Shown here: piece after piece, positions 59,190 to 64,000 of the stretch
How positions within the stretch are numbered: the first letter of the stretch is position 1
Layout of the letters: every line of letters begins with the position of its first letter
Assembly: GCA_019112825.1 (NCBI GenBank)
Contig: DXIP01000009.1
Span: 145,966 to 209,965, forward strand
Direction: 5' to 3'
DNA from: Alistipes excrementigallinarum
GTDB lineage: Bacteria; Bacteroidota; Bacteroidia; Bacteroidales; Rikenellaceae
DNA: 64,000 nucleotides
Notes under the pieces: generated by a model
Database searches by the model: none
What the model saw: only the letters and a program-made list of their open reading frames with translations
What the model was told of the DNA's origin: nothing
Translations under genes and position numbers: made by a program

Positions 59190-59764
59190 ATGCCCTTTCT
59201 CATCATACGCCGCAAATCATGATGATACGCATTGTGCTGAATATCTCCTTGATAAACTCCCCACCCGGTTGTTTTTTGCTTTCTCTTGCAGAGAATCCTA
59301 AAATAAAAAAAGCCTTGTAAACGATAGTTTACAAGGCTTTCATCTGTTTCTACGGAACTTCGGGCTTTCTTACTGCCCTTCTCTTCTCCTTCTCCGGCCC
59401 CCTCTCTGGCGGTGCGTAGGGGAAATGAACATTTGCCCACACCAGAAAGATTATCAGCAAGATACGCAATTACAAAACGTTGTCCACCGATTAGGTGTCT
59501 TCACAATCGCATCGAATTACATCTTGCTTGCCTTGTGCTCTTTTACGACCTAAAAGTAATCGTTTTTTCAGAAAAAAGCAACTGCCGCTATCTTGGTGCG
59601 CAGGTGTAAGAAATACAGCCCACTGACCTTGCGGTAGCGGGCTGCGGTGTCTGTATGATGTTACCGGGCACAAATGCTCCCGCCCGGAATGGGAGTTCCT
59701 TTCTTTATTGGGGTTATACTTCGGTTATTTTCCGTTTCAAGCGGAACTTTTCCCGCCCGACGGT
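59190..59764. other. AT-richer gene-free spacer before the fimbrial cluster
   Basis: About 575 bp without a recognisable gene. It holds the terminator at 59308-59340, a CAGCCC / GGGCTG hairpin near 59609-59644 and a TTTTTTcagAAAAAA hairpin near 59563. Composition is clearly AT-richer than the efflux operon. No tRNA or attachment-site repeat recognised. Confidence 0.45.
59308..59340 (-). terminator. terminator-like perfect hairpin, stronger on the minus strand
   Basis: Stem AAAGCCTTGTAAAC / GTTTACAAGGCTTT, loop GATA. Seven T follow on the minus strand. It probably ends fimbrial-cluster transcripts about 425 nt after the last stop, and can block plus-strand read-through. Confidence 0.8.
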
Positions 59765-61588
59765 TTACTGTTCTTTCTTCAAGGTAGGCAGGCTGTTTCC
59801 GTCTTTGAGTTCGTACTGCCAGCCTTTACCGCTCAGGGCGGCGTTCATGTGGGCAAGGGCATTCTGCCAGAGGCCGTCCGTCACCTGTGTGGTTCCGCCG
59901 GTACCTACCTGGTCTTCACCGATGCCTTGTTCCTGACCGTTGCCTCCCCAGTAGCAGGCGGTGATGATACCGCCACCAATTATGGAGTCCTTGAAGTTCC
60001 GTCCCACCACGCCGCCTGTGGTGGCACCATCCGGGCCGCTGACTGTTTCCGCAGCGTGATAGCAGGCGGTCAGGGTGCCAAGATTGTTGGACCCCGTTAC
60101 GCCGCCTACATAGATAGGGTCGGTTCCGGTGCCTGTGCCGATTACGTTGCCCGTGGCATAGCAGGCGGTGAGGGTGCCGCCTCCGTTGTATCCCACCACG
60201 CCGCCGGCATGGGAGTTGTTCGTACCGTCATTTTCAACGGTCACGTCACCCGTGGCGTAGCAGCCGGTCAGGGAGGCCCCACTATTCGTTTCTCCCGCTA
60301 TGCCGCCGGCAAAGATCACGCCCTTCACTGTGGCCGAGGAGTTGCACCCGGTGATGGAACCGCCCCATTGAGAGCCCACCACGCCACCTGCGAACGTTGT
60401 GCCGCTGACGCTGCCCGACACCGAGCAGTTTTCAATGGTACCCCAGCTATCTCCTGCCACGCCGCCGGCATAGCCCGAACTGTTGTCGCTTGTTATCTGT
60501 ACGCCCTCCAGCACCACGTTCTTCACCGTGCCGTTCTCGTCGATATCTCCGAACAGGCCTGCATATTTATAACTTCCCGTAACGGTCAGCCCCGTGATGG
60601 TCTTGCCATTGCCGTCGAAGGTGCCGGTGTATGCTTTGTTATCATCTTTGCCTATCGGTGTCCAGTCGATGCCCGTCAGGTCGATGTTGTCGGTCAGGGT
60701 GATATTGATGCCTAACTTCCATTCTTCGTTCACCAGTTCGGCGATGTTCTTCAGGCCCTCGGCGTTGTAGACCTCATAGGTCTTGCCGTCCTCAGATACG
60801 GTGTATCCCGGGTCTTCTGCCGCGGCGAGGGAGACGGTGTAGGTATATTCCTCGCCCGCTTTCCATTCGGCATCGTTCTTCATCTTATAGACGAAGACCT
60901 TGCCGTTGGTGAATTTGCAGGTGATGAAGGCTGTGCCCGTTGCCACACTTTGCGGGGCTACGAGGGCGGTGTAGGTGTCACCGCCCTTGTCATACGGGGC
61001 GATTTCGGCCGGGTTGCCGTTCTCGGTGGAGAGGCCTGTCAGCCGCACGAACATCCGCTCCTCGGTGTAGTCCGTCAGGATGACGGTGACCCGCGCCGTG
61101 CGGTGGGTAAAGCGGAGTGTGGGGTTGCCGTAGCTCACCGGCTGGTTCTCGGCGGAAATAAAGTCGCTTCCCTCGAAGTCAGTCGGCGAACTTTGGTCGG
61201 CTCTTACCACCACGGCAGGCGGGGTGGTCTCGCCTTCGGTGTAGGGCCACCACGCCGTGACGGTGATGTTATTGTGGTTGGTCCAGTAGTGCGGGTCGGT
61301 GGAGGTCAGCGTGGCGCTGGTGTTGTCGGCGGTGGTGGGCGTCACGTCGTATGCCTTCACCGTGCCGTCCATCAGGACTGCCACGCTCTGCACGCCCTCC
61401 CAGTCGCCGTCCACCGGGGCACGGGTACCGGCGGTGGCTGTCGCCGCGGGGTTCAGTCCCGTGGCGGTGAAGACGATGGGTGTGCCTTCCGCTCCTTCCG
61501 GCAGGAAGCCCGCTTCGTCCTGCGTGCAGGCGGCAAGGCCGAGCAGCAGGGCGAGGGCTGCGGATATATGGATGGTTGTTCGTTTCAT
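59765..61588 (-). CDS. fimbrillin-family (Mfa-like) lipoprotein with GLUG repeats
   Basis: A 607-residue exported lipoprotein (lipobox GLAAC, Cys21, then TQDE). The first half is a beta-sandwich of the Mfa_like_1 fimbrillin type (SDFISAENQPVSY and LRFTHRTARVTVIL). From about residue 275 a beta-helix-like series of GLUG-type repeats follows (GGVAGDSWGTIENCSVSGSV, GGVVGSQWGGSITGC and related). Fimbrillin proteins form or decorate cell-surface fimbriae after lipoprotein export and proteolysis. The upstream gene is a paralogue with matching lipobox and C-terminus, 22 bp away, so the cluster arose by duplication. Confidence 0.85.
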   Translation of the reverse strand: MKRTTIHISAALALLLGLAACTQDEAGFLPEGAEGTPIVFTATGLNPAATATAGTRAPVDGDWEGVQSVAVLMDGTVKAYDVTPTTADNTSATLTSTDPHYWTNHNNITVTAWWPYTEGETTPPAVVVRADQSSPTDFEGSDFISAENQPVSYGNPTLRFTHRTARVTVILTDYTEERMFVRLTGLSTENGNPAEIAPYDKGGDTYTALVAPQSVATGTAFITCKFTNGKVFVYKMKNDAEWKAGEEYTYTVSLAAAEDPGYTVSEDGKTYEVYNAEGLKNIAELVNEEWKLGINITLTDNIDLTGIDWTPIGKDDNKAYTGTFDGNGKTITGLTVTGSYKYAGLFGDIDENGTVKNVVLEGVQITSDNSSGYAGGVAGDSWGTIENCSVSGSVSGTTFAGGVVGSQWGGSITGCNSSATVKGVIFAGGIAGETNSGASLTGCYATGDVTVENDGTNNSHAGGVVGYNGGGTLTACYATGNVIGTGTGTDPIYVGGVTGSNNLGTLTACYHAAETVSGPDGATTGGVVGRNFKDSIIGGGIITACYWGGNGQEQGIGEDQVGTGGTTQVTDGLWQNALAHMNAALSGKGWQYELKDGNSLPTLKKEQ

Positions 61589-61610
61589 GATGCGTGTTGT
61601 TTAGGGTTCG

Positions 61611-63176
61611 TTATTGTTTCTTTTGCAGTACGGGCAGGCCGTCCGTGCCAAGTTTCCATTGATAGTCGTTGCCGGTAAGGGCGGCGTTCATGCCATCCAC
61701 GGCTGTCTGCCATTTCACGATCACTCCGTCCACCTTCGTAACATCTACCGTTCCTCCTTGATTATGATATACACCTTGCCCGGCATTGCCTCCCCAATAA
61801 CAGGAAGTTATAGTACTGTAGTTATAATCTACTATAGCTCCACATTCATTCTCTTTCAATGTGCCGTCGAACCAGCAAGCGATGATACTGCCATAATTTG
61901 AATTGGCTATACCGCAAGTTGTACTATATGCGGAAATTTTTCCCGTCACGGAGCAGGCAATGATTTGACCATTATTTTGAGACACTATTCCAGCTGCTCC
62001 TCCACTATTGCCATACAGATTCACATCTACGAGTTGTAGGTTCTTTATCACTCCATCTTCATTTAATATACCAAAAAGCTCAGTACAACTTGCTGATAAG
62101 CTTAATCCCGTAATGCTGTGCCCTTGCCCATTAAAGATGCCGGAGTAACCTGGCCATATGTCTATCCGTGTCCATTCCTTACCCGCCATGTTGATGTCGG
62201 CGGAGAGGGTACAATTTATCGATTGGTCTTTTTGTGCAGCTTCGTTCCATGCCAGCAGGCCGTCTGCGTTATAGACCGTGTAGGTCTTGGTGGTGGTGTC
62301 GTAGTTGTAGCCCAAATCCTCGGCTGCGCCGCTCTCGCCTTGGCCGGGTTCCCAGCCGCCGATGGTGCAGCCCTCCAGCGTCAGGCCGGTGGCGTTCACC
62401 TTGACGGTATATTTATAGCGGTTGCCCGCCTCTAATACGACGTCGTTCTTCGGGCGGAAGTAGAAGGTTCCGCCGCCGAGTTCCACGCGGATGAACGGCT
62501 CGCCTTTCGCAACGGTCTGCGGGGCGGTCAGTGCCTCGTAGCTGTTGCCGCTTGCGTGGTAGGTCTGGATGGCGGTCGGGTTGCCGTTATCGGTGGACAG
62601 GCTCACGAGGCTCACTGTGGCACCGTCCACGCTCGTGAATCCCGTACCGGGTTTCAGTTCGATTGCCACGCGTGCCGTGCGGTGGGTAAAGGTGAGTTTC
62701 GGGTCGTCAAATTTTACCGTCTGGTTTTCAGCAGAGATAAAGTCGCTGTTCTGGAAGTCTGCCAACTTGCTTTGGTCTTCGGCCACCTTCACGGCAGGCA
62801 TCCGTGTGATGTCAGCCTTGTCGATGGGCCACCATGCCGATACGGTAATCGGGTCGCGGCTGGTCCAATAGTGCGGGTCGTCCGTGCGTGAGAGCGTGGC
62901 GCTCTTGTATCCGTCGGCATCCGTAGCCGTTACGGTGTATTCCTTTACCGCGTCGCCCATCTTGAGTGCCACGGTCTGTACGCCCTGCCAGTCGCCGTCC
63001 ACGGTGGCACGGGTGGATGGAGCTGCCTGTGGCGTTGCCTCTACGGACAGTCCGGTGGCACGGATGACTACGGGATATTCACCTTCGGGCAGACGATTGT
63101 CGTCAGCCGGTTCGTCCTGTGTGCAGGCGGCCAGTGAGAGGGCGAGTGCTGCAAGTGCAAAAAATCTTGTCTTCAT
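61611..63176 (-). CDS. fimbrillin-family (Mfa-like) lipoprotein, paralogue with low-GC module
   Basis: About 521 residues; lipoprotein signal LSLAAC-TQDE. The fimbrillin half is intact (SDFISAENQTVKF, LTFTHRTARVAIEL). The second half is again GLUG-like (GGAAGIVSQNNGQIIACSVTG, SSNYGSIIACWFDG). About 300 bp inside it (61801-62100) has near 39% GC against about 60-67% in the flanks, suggesting a recombined or imported module. The ATG at 63176 (MKTRFFAL) gives a standard signal peptide; one at 63188 is also in frame. The C-terminus MNAALTGNDYQWKLG parallels that of the downstream paralogue. Confidence 0.83.
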   Translation of the reverse strand: MKTRFFALAALALSLAACTQDEPADDNRLPEGEYPVVIRATGLSVEATPQAAPSTRATVDGDWQGVQTVALKMGDAVKEYTVTATDADGYKSATLSRTDDPHYWTSRDPITVSAWWPIDKADITRMPAVKVAEDQSKLADFQNSDFISAENQTVKFDDPKLTFTHRTARVAIELKPGTGFTSVDGATVSLVSLSTDNGNPTAIQTYHASGNSYEALTAPQTVAKGEPFIRVELGGGTFYFRPKNDVVLEAGNRYKYTVKVNATGLTLEGCTIGGWEPGQGESGAAEDLGYNYDTTTKTYTVYNADGLLAWNEAAQKDQSINCTLSADINMAGKEWTRIDIWPGYSGIFNGQGHSITGLSLSASCTELFGILNEDGVIKNLQLVDVNLYGNSGGAAGIVSQNNGQIIACSVTGKISAYSTTCGIANSNYGSIIACWFDGTLKENECGAIVDYNYSTITSCYWGGNAGQGVYHNQGGTVDVTKVDGVIVKWQTAVDGMNAALTGNDYQWKLGTDGLPVLQKKQ

Positions 63177-63196
63177 TATATCGGTCATTTTATCAG

Positions 63197-64000
63197 TTAC
63201 AAATCTGCGTCTACTTCACCATTATCTATTTCTTCCCAACCTGATATAGTGGCCCCTTGGATTTCCACTTCATCCGGTGTTTCCAGCGTTCCGCCGAGGG
63301 TCATCGGTTCGCTCTTCGCGGTGTTGAAGGCCGCGAGGGCTTCCGTAAGGTCGCTCTCCAGCGTGGTGGGGGCCGGGTTGCCGTCAGCATAGCGGATTTC
63401 ACCCGTCAGCAGCTGCTCGCCGCCCGTGATGCCCAGCAGCCGCACCGTGGCTTTCCACTTGCCGGCATCGGCCCCCGAGGTAATCCTGGTGAAGGGCAGC
63501 ACGACGTTCGAAGCGGCTCCGTAGGTATCGGTTGCGAAGTCGAGCGTTCCGGCCACGCCCGAGATGCTGGCCTCAATCTCCGTGATGCGGTGGGCGGCGT
63601 CGCCCGTCGGTTCGACGACAAGCGTCAGTTCGCGCACCTGCTGCCGCATCGCGGCGGTAAACGGGTAGTCGGTGTCCTTCTCAATCGACACCTGTTCGGC
63701 ATGGGTGAAGAACCACCCCGGGGCGTTGTCGATGAAGGCGCCCGTCGTCTGGCTGCCCGAGGCCGGGGCGACGGTGGCCGTGGTGCCGCTCACGGTGATG
63801 CCCTCGGCGGGGTTCCACGCCACGAGGGTGTAGCTGCCCGGCGCGAACAGATGGTCGGGGGCGTGGGTGGCGGCGGTCTCCGTACCCGTATAGTCGCCCA
63901 TCGAGAGGGTCCACGTGGCGGGGATGTCGATACCCTCGCCGCGGGCCGACCAGTCGGCCGTGACGGTAATCTTGCCGTGGTTGGGGTGCGGCGTGTTGTA
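63197..64000 (-). CDS. DUF5119/fimbrial-associated protein, 5' end beyond window
   Basis: At least 267 residues; the frame is open to the window edge, so the N-terminus and any signal peptide are unseen. The opening part (HGKITVTADWSARGEGI, FAPGSYTLVAWN) resembles the DUF5119 lipoproteins that accompany fimbrillin genes. The rest is beta-strand-rich (ELTLVVEPTGDAAHRITEIE). It ends 20 bp before the start of the first fimbrillin gene, so it belongs to the same operon. A role as minor fimbrial subunit or assembly helper is inferred from context. An Mfa2/FimB-type anchor is an alternative. Confidence 0.65.
   Translation of the reverse strand, partial: YNTPHPNHGKITVTADWSARGEGIDIPATWTLSMGDYTGTETAATHAPDHLFAPGSYTLVAWNPAEGITVSGTTATVAPASGSQTTGAFIDNAPGWFFTHAEQVSIEKDTDYPFTAAMRQQVRELTLVVEPTGDAAHRITEIEASISGVAGTLDFATDTYGAASNVVLPFTRITSGADAGKWKATVRLLGITGGEQLLTGEIRYADGNPAPTTLESDLTEALAAFNTAKSEPMTLGGTLETPDEVEIQGATISGWEEIDNGEVDADL

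Overview
The window reads as chromosomal DNA of a GC-rich Bacteroidales bacterium, most likely Rikenellaceae close to Alistipes (inference). Support: many promoters of the Bacteroidota type (TTTG, about 20 bp, TAnnTTTG), a one-piece hybrid two-component regulator, a PorV-type outer-membrane protein, a FeoA-FeoB fusion, a histone-H1-like mini-protein, Mfa-like fimbrillins and roughly 60% GC. I saw no CRISPR array, rRNA, tRNA, transposase or phage gene. The one clear stable RNA is tmRNA.

Layout. 1-4.5 kb: the end of dnaE, then a thioredoxin and an aldose 1-epimerase. 4.7-8.6 kb: an EamA permease, a nitroreductase and htpG. 8.6-14.1 kb: a tight minus-strand operon read dnaN, ExoX-like exonuclease, LysM/PBP protein, rex, a ribF lacking its kinase domain, and a hotdog thioesterase. 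A uridine-phosphorylase-type gene lies upstream of it. 15.2-19.2 kb: plus-strand glmM, an NlpE-like lipoprotein, an M20 peptidase and an inositol monophosphatase. 19.3-22.8 kb: a DUF2461 gene, glyA with a C/G-repeat leader, fabG and the histone-like gene. 22.9-26.5 kb: an envelope cluster (EptA-like transferase, BamA-like barrel, YtfJ-like protein). 26.7-30.1 kb: low-molecular-weight tyrosine phosphatase, PorV-like protein, cyclophilin and lrgB/lrgA. 30.3-33.1 kb: feoAB and its small Cys-rich partner. 33.4-38.6 kb: aminotransferase, purT and a secreted DUF4838 glycosidase-like protein. 38.7-43.1 kb: ssrA (minus), ftsE-like, gyrB and udk.

43.3-44.5 kb holds the most striking element. cysK is preceded by a complete candidate cysteine attenuator: a promoter, a 33-codon leader ORF ending in seven consecutive Cys codons, overlapping alternative hairpins, and a terminator with a T run. 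44.5-46.3 kb: a membrane acyltransferase and a Crp/Fnr regulator. 46.5-51.8 kb: a minimal fructose-type uptake locus (periplasmic-binding-protein hybrid regulator, divergent MFS sugar permease, PfkB kinase). 52.5-59.1 kb: an AraC regulator divergent from a three-gene RND efflux operon. 59.8-64 kb: an AT-richer spacer, then a fimbrial cluster on the minus strand (DUF5119-like protein running off the edge, then two paralogous fimbrillin lipoproteins), one of which carries a low-GC internal module.

Functional assignments come from motifs and family knowledge recalled while reading. No database search was run.
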